The notes: generated by a model from the sequence alone, not told the origin. Counted from the stretch's first letter, positions 11,040-19,914 are shown. The stretch: 64,000 nt of DNA from Microbacterium sp. LWO12-1.2 (GCF_040675875.1 NZ_JBEGII010000001.1:558001-622000), one strand, 5' to 3'. Translations and numbers: made by a program.

Positions 11040-12206
11040 ATGCGCATCTCAGCGAACCCTCTTCGCGGGCAACAGTTCCCCGCCGTCCTCCTGCTCGTGG
11101 CAGCGGGGCTCGGCCTCCTGCTCGCCAACCTGCCGACGCACGATGCGGTCGCTGCCGTCCTCGACTTCCACATCGCGGTGCCGGGCACCGGGCTCGACCT
11201 CTCGATCGCGCACTGGGTCTCGGATGGGCTCCTCGCCCTCTTCTTCCTCATGGTGGCGATCGAGCTGCGGCACGAACTGACGCACGGCGAGCTCGATTCC
11301 GTGCGGAAGGCCGTGCAACCGGCGATCGCGGCGGCGGGCGGTGTGATCGCGCCTATCATCGTGTATCTGCTGATCGCGGGCGACGGCGCCACGGCAACCG
11401 GCTGGCCGATCCCGACAGCGACGGACATCGCCTTCGCGTTGGGCGTGCTCGCGATGTTCGGGCGCGGGTTGCCCTCGACCGTGCGCGTCTTCCTCTTGGC
11501 GCTCGCGATCCTCGACGACATCATCGGGATCGTCTTCATCGCCGTGCTCTTCGCCAACGATGTCCAGTGGTTGCTCATCGGCATCGCAGGCGTCGGCGTG
11601 GTGGTCTTCTGGTTCCTCAGCAGGATGCTTCATGAGCGAGGCCACGTACTGATCGCCGTTGCGATGGTCGTGGTGGGGGTCACCACCTGGGGTGTGGTCG
11701 CGGCATCGGGTATTCACGCCACGATCGCCGGAGTGCTGCTGGGCCTGGTGATGTCGCCTGTGCCCGCCGGTCGTGCGCGGCACGCACTGGAACCGACGGT
11801 GAACGGAGCGGTGCTTCCGCTGTTCGCTTTCGTGGCGGCGTTCGTGATGATCCCTGCCGTGTCTCCCTCGCAGCTCTCCCCGGCGTTCTGGGCCATCGTC
11901 GTGGCTCTGCCCGTCGGAAAGATCATCGGTATCTCACTCTTCGGTTTCATCGCGATGCGCATCCGCCCTCGTGGCGCCGCCCCCGCCCTGCCGTTCTTGG
12001 ACATCCTGGCCGCCGGTGCCTTGGGCGGCATCGGCTTCACGGTTTCGCTGCTGCTCGCCAACCTCGCATTCGCCGCCGATGACGTCGTCCGCGACCAGGC
12101 CATCCTGGGCGTGTTGGTCGGTTCGTTGATCGCACTCGTCCTGTCCGGGGTCCTCGTCTCGTTGCGCGCGCGCTGGTACCGTCGGGTCGCGTCCGCGTCG
12201 TCGTGA
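11040..12206 (+). CDS. nhaA: Na+/H+ antiporter NhaA
   Basis: Electrogenic membrane antiporter exchanging sodium for protons in pH and salt homeostasis. It has 388 residues, as in Escherichia coli NhaA, with about twelve membrane segments. The conserved GWPIPTATDIAFALGVL and LAILDDIIGIVFIAVLF segments are present; the paired aspartates in the latter are the ion-binding site of the family. ATG 11040 has TAGCAT at 11027-11032 seven bases upstream, with GGAGG between them. An in-frame ATG at 11031 is less likely. It is divergent from ppc. Confidence 0.93.
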   Translation: MRISANPLRGQQFPAVLLLVAAGLGLLLANLPTHDAVAAVLDFHIAVPGTGLDLSIAHWVSDGLLALFFLMVAIELRHELTHGELDSVRKAVQPAIAAAGGVIAPIIVYLLIAGDGATATGWPIPTATDIAFALGVLAMFGRGLPSTVRVFLLALAILDDIIGIVFIAVLFANDVQWLLIGIAGVGVVVFWFLSRMLHERGHVLIAVAMVVVGVTTWGVVAASGIHATIAGVLLGLVMSPVPAGRARHALEPTVNGAVLPLFAFVAAFVMIPAVSPSQLSPAFWAIVVALPVGKIIGISLFGFIAMRIRPRGAAPALPFLDILAAGALGGIGFTVSLLLANLAFAADDVVRDQAILGVLVGSLIALVLSGVLVSLRARWYRRVASASS

Positions 12207-12280
12207 GCCCGCCTCTCCGCGAGGACGACAGCGTCGACGAGTTCTCGGCCGGCGATCTCTGATCAAGCGAAGGAACAACC

Positions 12281-12946
12281 GTGAGCACTGGCGACACCGC
12301 CCGCGAAGAACATGATCCGCTGCGTGCGGCGGCCGAGACCATGCAGGCCGTGCGAGAGCGGTGCGTGTGGTCGCAGCGCATCACCCACCGCGACCTGGTG
12401 CCCTACCTGATCGAGGAATCCCACGAGGTGATCGACGCTGTCGAGAGCGGCACGCGCGCCGATCTGCGGGAGGAGCTCGGCGACCTGCTCTGGCAGGTGC
12501 TGTTCCATTCCGCGATCGCCGCGCAGGACCCGGATGACCCTTTCGACATCGACGACGTGGCCCGCACACTGACCGAGAAGATGGTGCGGCGGCACCCGCA
12601 CGTCTTCGCGGATGCCGTGGCGCGCACTCCGGAGGAGGTGCTGGTGCACTGGAACGCCGCGAAGGCGGCCGAGAAGCGCATGCGCAACAGCGTCCTCGAC
12701 GGCGTGCCGCGGGGGATGCCTGCCCTCGCTCTCGCGCAGAAGCTCGTCGGGCGCGCCGCCGGCGTGGGCGTGGTCGTGCCCGTTTCCGCGGCGATGGATG
12801 CGCCGAAGACCGAAGCCGAGCTCGGCGATGCGCTGCTCGCGTTGGTCGATGGCGCTCGGGCGAACGGCTGGGATGCCGAGCGCGCCCTGCGTGAACGGCT
12901 GCGCGTCGTGGAAGCCGATGTGCGCGCGGCGGAGTCCGGCACCTGA
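12281..12946 (+). CDS. mazG: MazG-type nucleoside triphosphate pyrophosphohydrolase
   Basis: House-cleaning enzyme hydrolysing (d)NTPs to monophosphates. The 221-residue protein shows the MazG metal site EESHEV followed by EELGDLLWQVLFH, and a second TEKMVRRHPHVF block characteristic of MazG proper. The GTG start has AAGGA seven bases upstream. mfd-mazG-eno is a conserved actinobacterial order, here interrupted by nhaA, ppc and others on the mfd side. hisS follows after 43 bases. Confidence 0.92.
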   Translation: MSTGDTAREEHDPLRAAAETMQAVRERCVWSQRITHRDLVPYLIEESHEVIDAVESGTRADLREELGDLLWQVLFHSAIAAQDPDDPFDIDDVARTLTEKMVRRHPHVFADAVARTPEEVLVHWNAAKAAEKRMRNSVLDGVPRGMPALALAQKLVGRAAGVGVVVPVSAAMDAPKTEAELGDALLALVDGARANGWDAERALRERLRVVEADVRAAESGT

Positions 12947-12989
12947 CCGCACGACACGGTGGTGCCGACAGACCTGGGAAGATGGTTCC

Positions 12990-14267
12990 GTGGCTACTGT
13001 GAACCCGCCGCGCGGCATGCGCGACATCCTCCCCGCCGACAAGGCCCGCCGCGAGCGTGTGCTCTCCGTCATCCGTGAGCGCTACCTCGCCCATGGCTTC
13101 GACGAGATCGAGACTCCGGTCGTCGAGGAGTACAGCCGTCTGCACGCCGGGATCGGCGGCGACAACGAGAAGCTCGCCTACAACGTGCTGCGTCGCGGGC
13201 TCGATGCCGAGGCGATCCGGAATGCCGCCGATGACCCCGCCGCGCTCTCCGATCTCGGGCTGCGCTACGACCTGACTGTTCCACTCGCCCGCTTCTACGC
13301 CAGCAACCGCGGACAGCTGCCTGCGGTGTTCCGCTCGATCCAGATCGGACCCGTGTGGCGGGCCGAGCGTCCGCAGAAGGGCCGCTACCGCCAGTTCGTG
13401 CAGTGCGACATCGACATCATGGGCGACGACTCCTCACGCGCCGAGGCCGAGCTCATGGTCGCCTCTCTCGATGCGGTCGACGCGCTCGGGCTCGAAGGTG
13501 CGACGGTGCGGATCAACGACAGGCGCGTGCTGGACTGGATGCTCGACAGCTTCGGCTTCGCTGCCGAGGAGCGGCCCGGCGTGCTCATCACGATCGACAA
13601 GCTCGACAAGATCGGACCGGACGGCGTGGCTGCCGAACTGCGCGAGCGGGGTGCCGCGGCATCCGCCGTCGACGCGTTCGAGGCCTTCCTCCGCCGCCCC
13701 CAGACCATGGAGTACAACCCGTTCGGGGAACGCCAGATCCGCAAGGCTCTGCCCGAGGACGCGCCGGACGTGATCGTCTCGCACCTGGTCGGCATCGGCG
13801 AGGCCGTCGCAGCGGGCCGCGCGCAGTCCGACATCCCGCTGGTCTTCGACCCGTTCCTCGTGCGCGGCATGGGCTACTACACCGGCACGATCTTCGAGCT
13901 CGCGCACCCTTCCGTCGACTACTCGCTCGGTGGTGGCGGGCGCTACGACGGCATGATCGGCCGGTTCCTCGGGCAGCAGGTTCCCGCGGTCGGGTTCTCG
14001 CTCGGCTTCGAACGGCTGGTCGACCTGGTCACCGCGGGCGCGGATGCCGAGGCGCAGGCGATCGTGCTGATCCACGACGCCGATGTGCCGGTCGCCGAGC
14101 TGCTGGCTCACAAGACGGCGCTGATCGGTACGGGAGCCCGGGTGCGCCTGGAGCGCCGCACCAAGAACCTCAAGGCGCTGCTCGAGCGGGCATCCGCCGA
14201 GGGCTACACCGGATTCGCGACCGTCATGGCCGGCGCGACGGAGCTCGAGGTCAAGCTCCTCGGCTGA
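12990..14267 (+). CDS. hisS: Histidyl-tRNA synthetase
   Basis: Charges tRNA-His. The protein has 425 residues. Class II motif 1 lies near PRGMRDILP and the following helix, motif 2 is FRSIQIGPVWRAERPQKGRYR, the histidine-binding motif is RGMGYYTGTIFEL, and motif 3 is PAVGFSLGFERL. The C-terminal anticodon-binding domain runs from about residue 335. GTG 12990 follows GAAGAT plus six bases, a weak leaderless-type promoter. A repeat-rich spacer of 237 bases follows. Confidence 0.95.
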   Translation: MATVNPPRGMRDILPADKARRERVLSVIRERYLAHGFDEIETPVVEEYSRLHAGIGGDNEKLAYNVLRRGLDAEAIRNAADDPAALSDLGLRYDLTVPLARFYASNRGQLPAVFRSIQIGPVWRAERPQKGRYRQFVQCDIDIMGDDSSRAEAELMVASLDAVDALGLEGATVRINDRRVLDWMLDSFGFAAEERPGVLITIDKLDKIGPDGVAAELRERGAAASAVDAFEAFLRRPQTMEYNPFGERQIRKALPEDAPDVIVSHLVGIGEAVAAGRAQSDIPLVFDPFLVRGMGYYTGTIFELAHPSVDYSLGGGGRYDGMIGRFLGQQVPAVGFSLGFERLVDLVTAGADAEAQAIVLIHDADVPVAELLAHKTALIGTGARVRLERRTKNLKALLERASAEGYTGFATVMAGATELEVKLLG

Positions 14268-14297
14268 CCGATGCCGGTGCGCGGCTCGTGTGCCGCG

Positions 14298-14372
14298 CCG
14301 AATGCAGGAGATCGTGCGGCCTGCAGGATCATCTGACGGCGTTTCCTCCTGCATTCGGCACTATCTCCTGCA
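14298..14372. repeat. Interleaved inverted repeats after hisS
   Basis: Two inverted repeats overlap. CCGAATGCAGGAG (14298-14310) pairs perfectly with CTCCTGCATTCGG (14346-14358). TGCAGGAGATCGTGC (14303-14317) pairs, with one mismatch, with GCACTATCTCCTGCA (14358-14372). The element could fold in two mutually exclusive ways. It may be a dispersed intergenic repeat or the hisS terminator. Confidence 0.6.
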
Positions 14373-14395
14373 CGTCGCGCCGGGTTCCGGATGCA

Positions 14396-14444
14396 GGGTG
14401 CGGGGTGCGGGGTGCGGGGTGCGGGGTGCCGGGTGCCGGGTCCC
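14396..14444 (+). repeat. Seven tandem copies of a 7-base unit
   Basis: Four exact GGGTGCG units are followed by two GGGTGCC units and one GGGTCCC. The tract ends 60 bases before the SGNH hydrolase start and about 50 before its -10-like hexamer, so copy-number change could affect the upstream promoter region. Confidence 0.85.
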
Positions 14445-14504
14445 GGACGCCAGACGAGGGATGCCGTTCACGGCGCGTTCACGCGGACGCGATCGAATCG
14501 GGGC

Positions 14505-15314
14505 ATGGGTCGAACGCGCCTCGTGGTCGCCGGAGCGGTCGCCGCGGTCTCCGGGCTGCTGGTCGGTGGGCGGATGCTGCTCACCCGACAGGCGGCGATC
14601 GCACGCCGCAGGATCGGGAAGCCGCTCGGTGAGGACTCGCTCGACGCCGACCGGGTGTGGCGTGGCTCTCTCGAGGGCGAGCCGGTCGAGCTGCTGCTGC
14701 TCGGCGATTCACTGGCCGCGGGACTCGGGGCTGCGAGGCGCAAGGAGACGCTCGGCGGCCGCCTCGCCAAGGGGCTCGGCCAGCGGATGCATCGCCCCGT
14801 GCGGCTGCGTACCGTCGCGGTCGTCGGCTCCGAGTCGCCTGACCTCGACGGCCAGATCGACGCGCTCGCTGCGCAGGCCCGCGTCCACGTCGCTGTGATC
14901 GTGGTCGGCGGCAACGACGTGACGCACCGGCTGCCCGTCTCGGTCTCGGCGAGTCATCTGCACACCGCGATCGGTCGGCTGCGGGAACGCGGCGCGCAGG
15001 TCGTGGTCGGCACCTGTCCCGATCTCGGAGCGCTGCGGGCGGTGCCGCAACCGCTGCGGCGCCTGGCGTCGAGCCTGTCCCGGCGTCTGGCCGGCGTTCA
15101 GGCAGAGACGGCCCGGCAGGCAGGCGCGGAAGCGGTCGATCTGCGCCGGGCCGTGGGACCCCTCTTCTTCGACGAACCGGAGGAGATGTTCAGCATGGAC
15201 CGGTTCCACCCGAGCCCGCTCGGCTACCGGCGCACCGCCGAGGCGCTGCTCCCGGCGGTGCACCGTGCGGCACAGGCGGCGCTCAGCTCGTCGCGTCAGA
15301 CGGAGCAGAGCTGA
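14505..15314 (+). CDS. SGNH/GDSL-family hydrolase, membrane-anchored
   Basis: Probable esterase or acyl-hydrolase. The 269-residue protein starts with a hydrophobic segment (residues 5-24), probably a signal anchor. It then shows block I LLGDSLAAG (catalytic Ser), block III VGGNDV and block V DRFHPSPLGY with the Asp-x-x-His pair. ATG 14505 follows TCGAAT plus six bases. The last 32 bases overlap, in antisense, the end of the neighbouring VOC gene. Substrate unknown. Confidence 0.85.
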   Translation: MGRTRLVVAGAVAAVSGLLVGGRMLLTRQAAIARRRIGKPLGEDSLDADRVWRGSLEGEPVELLLLGDSLAAGLGAARRKETLGGRLAKGLGQRMHRPVRLRTVAVVGSESPDLDGQIDALAAQARVHVAVIVVGGNDVTHRLPVSVSASHLHTAIGRLRERGAQVVVGTCPDLGALRAVPQPLRRLASSLSRRLAGVQAETARQAGAEAVDLRRAVGPLFFDEPEEMFSMDRFHPSPLGYRRTAEALLPAVHRAAQAALSSSRQTEQS

Positions 15315-15810
15315 ACGAGGCCGCCCACTCGGCGACGCGTCTGGCGCTCTCCTCGGCGGACAGGTCCTCGACGCGGGTCATGATCGACCAGCGCACCCCG
15401 AACGGGTCGCGGATACTCGCGTAGCGGTCGCCCGAGACGAAGTGCGATGGTGCTTCACGCACGGTCGCACCGGCCTGGACCGCCCGATCCACTACCGCGT
15501 CGACATCCGAGACATACAGCCCCATCGAGTAGCAGTCGTCGTCGCCCGGGGGAGAGGGCACGAGGTGGTACTGCGGATTCGGTTCGCCGAGTTGCAGCAT
15601 GCCGCTGCCGAAGTCGAGGTCGGCGTGGGCGACGACGCCACCGAACTCGGTCACATCCACGACGCGGGCGCCGAACACGTCGCGGTAGAACTCGATGGCG
15701 CGGGCTGCGTCGGGGATCGCGAGGAACGGCGTCAGCGACGTGGCGCTGTGCGGGCGTCCTGCGGTCGTGTGGGTGCCGGTGACTCCGGTGGTGGGGATCT
15801 CGTCGGTCAT
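15283..15810 (-). CDS. VOC-superfamily (glyoxalase/bleomycin-resistance fold) protein
   Basis: A 175-residue protein with paired beta-alpha-beta-beta-beta modules: LTPFLAIPDAARAIEFYRDVFGA begins the domain, and GDRYASIRDPFGVRWSIMT closes it. Such PhnB/glyoxalase-like proteins bind a metal or small ligand; the reaction here is unknown. Residues 1-25 are a polar N-terminal tail. ATG 15810 follows TACCGT plus six bases on the minus strand, a leaderless start. It is divergent from the AraC regulator with 105 bases between, which suggests that the regulator may control it. Confidence 0.85.
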   Translation of the reverse strand: MTDEIPTTGVTGTHTTAGRPHSATSLTPFLAIPDAARAIEFYRDVFGARVVDVTEFGGVVAHADLDFGSGMLQLGEPNPQYHLVPSPPGDDDCYSMGLYVSDVDAVVDRAVQAGATVREAPSHFVSGDRYASIRDPFGVRWSIMTRVEDLSAEESARRVAEWAASFSSAPSDATS

Positions 15811-15857
15811 GAGCCCACGGTAGGTCGGTGAGGACGGCGGTGGCTTGAAGATCCGCG

Positions 15858-15876
15858 ACAGGCTTCGCTCGCCTGT
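15858..15876. promoter_or_regulatory. Candidate operator between VOC and AraC genes
   Basis: ACAGGC and GCCTGT form a perfect 6-bp inverted repeat with a 7-base spacer in the 105-base divergent promoter region. The two leaderless promoters lie on either side (15817-15822 minus, 15904-15909 plus). It is a candidate site for the adjacent AraC-type regulator. Confidence 0.4.
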
Positions 15877-15915
15877 ATGTGAGGCGATGTCGTCGGGGAA
15901 CTCTACGCTGAGCGC

Positions 15916-16695
15916 ATGGTGGACTCGTCGGGCGGTGTGCTGTATCCGGCACGCTTGCCGGAGTTCCACCGTCTTCCTGCGACCGGTGCCGCTGCGGATC
16001 TCGCGGCGTGGTTCTGGATCCCGGAGTGGGACATCGCGCCTGGCTGCTCCTCCCGGCAGGAGATCGTCGGCTACCCCGCGCTCAATCTGGTGGTCGAGCA
16101 GAGCGGCGTCACCGTGTCGGGGCCGACCACGCGGGCTTCGCACCGCGACCTCCGCGGCCGAGGCTGGGCGGTCGGTGCTCTCCTGCGCCCCGCGGCGGTG
16201 GCGGCTCTGGTCGACGACCCCGCCGCGCTGGTCGATACGGTGCGCACGCTGGCGGAGCCGTCGCTCCAGGCCGAGGTGGCGGCGGCGATGGCGTCGGGCG
16301 CGGGGCATCGGGACCGTGCGGTCGAGACGTTCTCGCGATGGCTCGTCGAGCGCGTCGGTCCTCTCGACGAGTCCGCCCATCAGGCGAATGCGCTCGTCGA
16401 GGTTCTCGGGGGAGCGGGGGCCGCGCTCACACCGGTCGAAGCGGCGTCGAGACTGGCCGTGTCGGTGCGCACGCTGCAGCGCATGGCGCATCGCTATGTC
16501 GGTGTCTCTCCGGCCGCGATGATCCGACGGCGGCGCCTCCAGGAGGCGGCACAGCTGGTGCGTGAGGATCCGGGGGCCGACCTCGCGGCGATCGCCGCCG
16601 AGCTCGGCTACGCCGACCACGCGCACCTCACCCGCGACTTCCAGGCGGTACTGGGCCTGGCGCCGCGCACCTACCGCGCCGGACTGAGCGGGTGA
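15916..16695 (+). CDS. AraC-family transcriptional regulator
   Basis: The 259-residue regulator has an N-terminal sensing domain (about 1-150) beginning LPEFHRLPATGAAADLAAWFW and a C-terminal double helix-turn-helix. The first helix-turn-helix is AASRLAVSVRTLQRMAHRYVG and the second lies around AAELGYADHAHLTRDFQ. Both are typical of AraC/XylS proteins. ATG 15916 follows TACGCT plus six bases, so it is probably leaderless. The likely targets are the divergent VOC gene and itself. The ligand is unknown. Confidence 0.88.
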   Translation: MVDSSGGVLYPARLPEFHRLPATGAAADLAAWFWIPEWDIAPGCSSRQEIVGYPALNLVVEQSGVTVSGPTTRASHRDLRGRGWAVGALLRPAAVAALVDDPAALVDTVRTLAEPSLQAEVAAAMASGAGHRDRAVETFSRWLVERVGPLDESAHQANALVEVLGGAGAALTPVEAASRLAVSVRTLQRMAHRYVGVSPAAMIRRRRLQEAAQLVREDPGADLAAIAAELGYADHAHLTRDFQAVLGLAPRTYRAGLSG

Positions 16696-16697
16696 GG

Positions 16698-17933
16698 TCA
16701 GGAGTGGGGGCGCTGCATGCGGATCCGGACGAGACGGTACGCGACTCCGACGGCGAGCACCGCGGCGCCGACGAGTGAGGCGACGACGGGCAGCGTGTTC
16801 ACCAGCAGCAGGCACCCGAGCGCGCCGACCACCTGCATCATGCGCGGGTACCTGCGGGCCGCGCCCTCCTGCCGGAAGGCTGCCGCGTTCGCGATCAGGT
16901 AGTACGTGAGCACGCCGAATGAGGAGAACCCGATGGCTCCCCGCAGATCCGCCACCAGAACGATGGCGACCACGATCAGCGCGATGGTGATCTCCGCGCG
17001 ACGCGGCACCTGCCAGCGTTCGTCGACCTTCGCGAAGAACGTCGGTACGTCGCGCTCTCGCGCCATCGCGAGGGTCGTGCGTCCGATCCCCGTGAGCAGG
17101 GCGAGCAGCGCACCGAGCGAGGCAGCAGCGGCCGACACCCGCACGAGAGGTTCGAGCGGCGCCCATCCCACCGCGGCGACGACGTCGGCCAGCGGAGCAG
17201 TGCTTGTGGCGGCGCTTTCGCCGAGCACTGTCACGACGGTGATCCCGACCAGCGCGTAGACGACCACGGCGCCCGTGAGCGCAAGGGTGATCGCCCGCGG
17301 GATGGTCCTCGCCGGATCGACGACCTCCTCGCCCATCGTGGCGATGCGGGCGTATCCGGCGAACGCGAAGAACAGCAGTCCCGCGCCCTGCAGCACGCCG
17401 TACGCCGTGGCGCTCTGCAGGCTGATCGGCGTCGTGACGGGCGAGCCCGCGAGGCCGAACGCGACGACGACCGCGAGCCCGAGCAGGGAGCCAGTGACGA
17501 GGATGCGGGTGAGCAGAGCCGTTCGTGTGACTCCGAAGCAGTTCACCGCGGCGAGCGCCGCGACGGCCGCCACGGCGACGGTGGGCTGCCACTCGGCGGG
17601 CGCGGCGTACGCGGCGAACGTCATGGCCATTGCGGCGCAGCTCGCGATCTTGCCGATCACGAAGCTCCACCCCGCGATGAATCCCCACCACGGTCCGATC
17701 TCCGCTCTGGCATACGCGTAGGTGCCGCCCGCGACCGGATATGCGGCGGCGAGCTGGGCTGATGCGGTGGCGTTGCAGTAGGCGACCACTGCGGCGATGG
17801 CGAGAGCGATCAGCACGCCGCTGCCCGCCACGCCGATCGCCGGCGCCCACACGGAGAAGACCCCGGCGCCGATCATCGACCCGAGTCCGATGGCGACCGC
17901 ATCACCGGTCTTCAATCGTCGCGCGAGGGGCAT
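16698..17933 (-). CDS. APC-family amino-acid permease
   Basis: Membrane transporter of 411 residues with about twelve hydrophobic segments. The first helix carries AIGLGSMIGAGVFSVWAP, the substrate-binding glycine motif of the APC superfamily. AGGTYAYARAEIGPWWGFIAG is the helix 2-3 region. It differs in sequence from the permease at 5.2 kb and is closer to the short APC (YjeH/AAT-like) type. ATG 17933 follows CACGAT plus six bases. The gene ends two bases from the end of the AraC gene, which converges on it. Confidence 0.88.
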   Translation of the reverse strand: MPLARRLKTGDAVAIGLGSMIGAGVFSVWAPAIGVAGSGVLIALAIAAVVAYCNATASAQLAAAYPVAGGTYAYARAEIGPWWGFIAGWSFVIGKIASCAAMAMTFAAYAAPAEWQPTVAVAAVAALAAVNCFGVTRTALLTRILVTGSLLGLAVVVAFGLAGSPVTTPISLQSATAYGVLQGAGLLFFAFAGYARIATMGEEVVDPARTIPRAITLALTGAVVVYALVGITVVTVLGESAATSTAPLADVVAAVGWAPLEPLVRVSAAAASLGALLALLTGIGRTTLAMARERDVPTFFAKVDERWQVPRRAEITIALIVVAIVLVADLRGAIGFSSFGVLTYYLIANAAAFRQEGAARRYPRMMQVVGALGCLLLVNTLPVVASLVGAAVLAVGVAYRLVRIRMQRPHS

Positions 17934-17970
17934 CCCGCTATCGTGGCACGCGCCGGTGAACGGGAGATGA

Positions 17971-18441
17971 TCAGCTCCGTGCGGCGGTGACGCGTTTCTT
18001 CTCGCGGATGTAGACCTCGCGTCGCACCTTCGCGACGACGTCGCCGTCGCGGTCGGTGATCACGGTCTCGAACCATTCGAGTACCTTGGCTCCGCCGCGT
18101 GCGCGCTCGCGGATCTCCGCGGCCTTCTCCTTCGTCACCTCGAACTCCGCCGTGAGTACTCCGCGTCCCGGCTTGAGGAACTCGATCTCTCCTCGCGTGT
18201 CCCACACCACATGGTCCCGCCCGAGCTGGTGCATCACGAGCATGAAGAAGTACGGGTCGGTCATGGCCGACATCGACCCGCCGAATGCGGTCTTGACGTA
18301 GTTGCGGGTGAACACGTTCACGTGCAGCTCGACGGTCGCGTGCGTCCAGTCCTCGCTGAAACGGCGGACCCGGATGCCGCTGAACAGGTTCGGGATCCAC
18401 AGGCTCATGCCCATGGCGAGGCGGCGAGGAGTGATGCGCAT
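17971..18441 (-). CDS. DUF4442 (hotdog/thioesterase-fold) protein
   Basis: The 156-residue protein matches DUF4442, a hotdog-fold family. The conserved central part is HVNVFTRNYVKTAFGGSMSAMTDPYFFMLV, and the C-terminus is VITDRDGDVVAKVRREVYIREKKR. The predicted role is an acyl-CoA thioesterase-like or fatty-acyl-binding protein; this is family-based. ATG 18441 follows CACACT plus six bases. An upstream ATG at 18561 is rejected because it would overlap the promoter and operator of the divergent GntR gene. Confidence 0.8.
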   Translation of the reverse strand: MRITPRRLAMGMSLWIPNLFSGIRVRRFSEDWTHATVELHVNVFTRNYVKTAFGGSMSAMTDPYFFMLVMHQLGRDHVVWDTRGEIEFLKPGRGVLTAEFEVTKEKAAEIRERARGGAKVLEWFETVITDRDGDVVAKVRREVYIREKKRVTAARS

Positions 18442-18499
18442 GGCGCCAGTGTGGCCGAACGTATCGCCGTCACGTAGTCGGATGGAGAATTGCGACAAT

Positions 18500-18520
18500 A
18501 ATTCTAGTTTCACTAGAATT
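18500..18520. promoter_or_regulatory. Operator palindrome of the GntR operon
   Basis: AATTCTAGT (18500-18508), TTC, ACTAGAATT (18512-18520) form a perfect palindrome with 9-bp arms. A half-site-like ACTAGT follows at 18528-18533. It lies 22-42 bases before the GntR start. Its AT-rich composition stands out strongly from the surroundings. YtrA-type GntR proteins bind palindromes of this layout upstream of their own operon. Confidence 0.85.
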
Positions 18521-18541
18521 AAGCCAACTAGTGGAGGACGC

Positions 18542-18892
18542 ATGCTGATCAAGGTCGACATGAGCAGTGGGGCCCCGCTCTACGAGCAGGTCGCTGCATC
18601 TGTGCGGGCTGACATCGTGGCAGGACGCGTCGCTCCCGGCGATCGCCTCCCGTCTGCGCGTGATCTCTCCGACGCCTTGGAGATCAACCTGCACACGGTT
18701 CTCCGCGCCTATCAGCAGCTCCGCGACGAGAGCCTGATCGACCTGCGTCGCGGTCGGGGTGCGGTGATCTCCGCATCCGCCGCCCCGCTGGCGGAGTTGT
18801 CGCAGGACATCTCCGCACTCGTCGCACGTGCCGCAGCCCTCGGGCTTTCCTCCGCCACCCTCGCCGCCCTGATCAAGGAGACCGCAGTATGA
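18542..18892 (+). CDS. GntR-family regulator, YtrA subfamily
   Basis: This short regulator (116 residues) has the GntR winged helix: APLYEQVAASVRADIVAGRVAPGDRLPSARDLSDALEINLHT at about 11-52, then a short two-helix tail instead of a large ligand domain, as in YtrA. The ATG has GGAGG five bases upstream. Its stop overlaps the next gene's start by four bases (ATGA). Two membrane-protein genes follow in the same operon, and the operator above suggests autoregulation. The inducer is unknown; YtrA-type regulators often respond to cell-envelope stress. Confidence 0.9.
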   Translation: MLIKVDMSSGAPLYEQVAASVRADIVAGRVAPGDRLPSARDLSDALEINLHTVLRAYQQLRDESLIDLRRGRGAVISASAAPLAELSQDISALVARAAALGLSSATLAALIKETAV

Positions 18893-19914
18893 ACGCCGAC
18901 ATCCGCCGTGCCCGTCGCGCCTTCTGGTGGGTGGGCGTGATCGTCCCTTCTGCCATGATCGCCCTGTCGGCCGTCGTCGTCCTGGCCTGGCTGCCGGAGA
19001 TCCCGGATCCGTCGGCCATCCACTGGGGGTCCGACGGCGTCAACGGCTACGGCCCGCGCTGGATCCACCTGGTCATCCTCATCGGCATCGGCGGCGGAAT
19101 GGTCGCCCTGTTCGCATTCATCGCCCTGCTCGCGCACAAGATGCCGCGGGGCGGTGGAGAGCCGGCGCCGGATGGTCCGCAGTGGTCGGCGACCGCGCGA
19201 TTCCTCGGTGCGGCGAACCTCGCCACCGCCGGCTTGATGTCGCTCACCGCGCTGGTCTCTGTCGGTGTGCAGCGGGGGCTCGCGGATGCCGCGGATGCTC
19301 CCGACATCACTGCGTGGGTCTTCCTCGGTTTCGTCGTCATGATCGCGCTGGGGGTCCTGGGATGGTTCCTCCAGCCGCTGTTCGCTCCGTCCGCTGGTCC
19401 GTCCGACGCTCCGGCGACGCCCATGCCGCTGGCGGATCATGAGCGCGCGGTGTGGATCAAGAGCGTGACGATCGCGCGCTCCGGCCAGATCGTCCTGGGC
19501 GTCGGCGTCTTCATCAGCATCGCCATGGCCGTGTTGTTGCTGGCTCAGGGTATCCCCGCGTGGTGGATCACCGCGGCGGTGGCCCTGTTGCTGGTGGGTG
19601 CAGTCGTGACCACGCTGAGCTTCCGGGTCCGTGCGAGCACGACCGGGCTGCAGGTGCGATCCGCTGTGGGCTGGCCGAAGATCGAGATCCCCGCGACGAG
19701 CATCTCGAGCGCGCGGGCGATCCAGATCGACCCCTTCGCCGAGTTCGGCGGCTGGGGATACCGCATCAGTGCCGACGGCCGCCGTGGGGTCGTGCTCCGG
19801 GGTGGGTCCGCCCTCGAGGTGACCCGCACGGACGGACGTCGATTCGTGGTCACCGTCGACGACGCAGAGACAGCGGCCGCGGTCCTCGCGACCGCGGCCC
19901 GGAAGGAAGGCTGA
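18889..19914 (+). CDS. DUF1648-domain membrane protein
   Basis: A 341-residue integral membrane protein with about six hydrophobic segments. Near the N-terminus IPDPSAIHWGSDGVNGYG matches the DUF1648 signature. The C-terminal ~100 residues form a soluble PH-like region (TTGLQVRSAVGWPKIEIPATSISSA). It is translationally coupled to the GntR gene by an ATGA overlap and is followed after three bases by the CPBP protease gene. The function is not established; the operon context suggests an envelope role. Confidence 0.82.
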   Translation: MNADIRRARRAFWWVGVIVPSAMIALSAVVVLAWLPEIPDPSAIHWGSDGVNGYGPRWIHLVILIGIGGGMVALFAFIALLAHKMPRGGGEPAPDGPQWSATARFLGAANLATAGLMSLTALVSVGVQRGLADAADAPDITAWVFLGFVVMIALGVLGWFLQPLFAPSAGPSDAPATPMPLADHERAVWIKSVTIARSGQIVLGVGVFISIAMAVLLLAQGIPAWWITAAVALLLVGAVVTTLSFRVRASTTGLQVRSAVGWPKIEIPATSISSARAIQIDPFAEFGGWGYRISADGRRGVVLRGGSALEVTRTDGRRFVVTVDDAETAAAVLATAARKEG

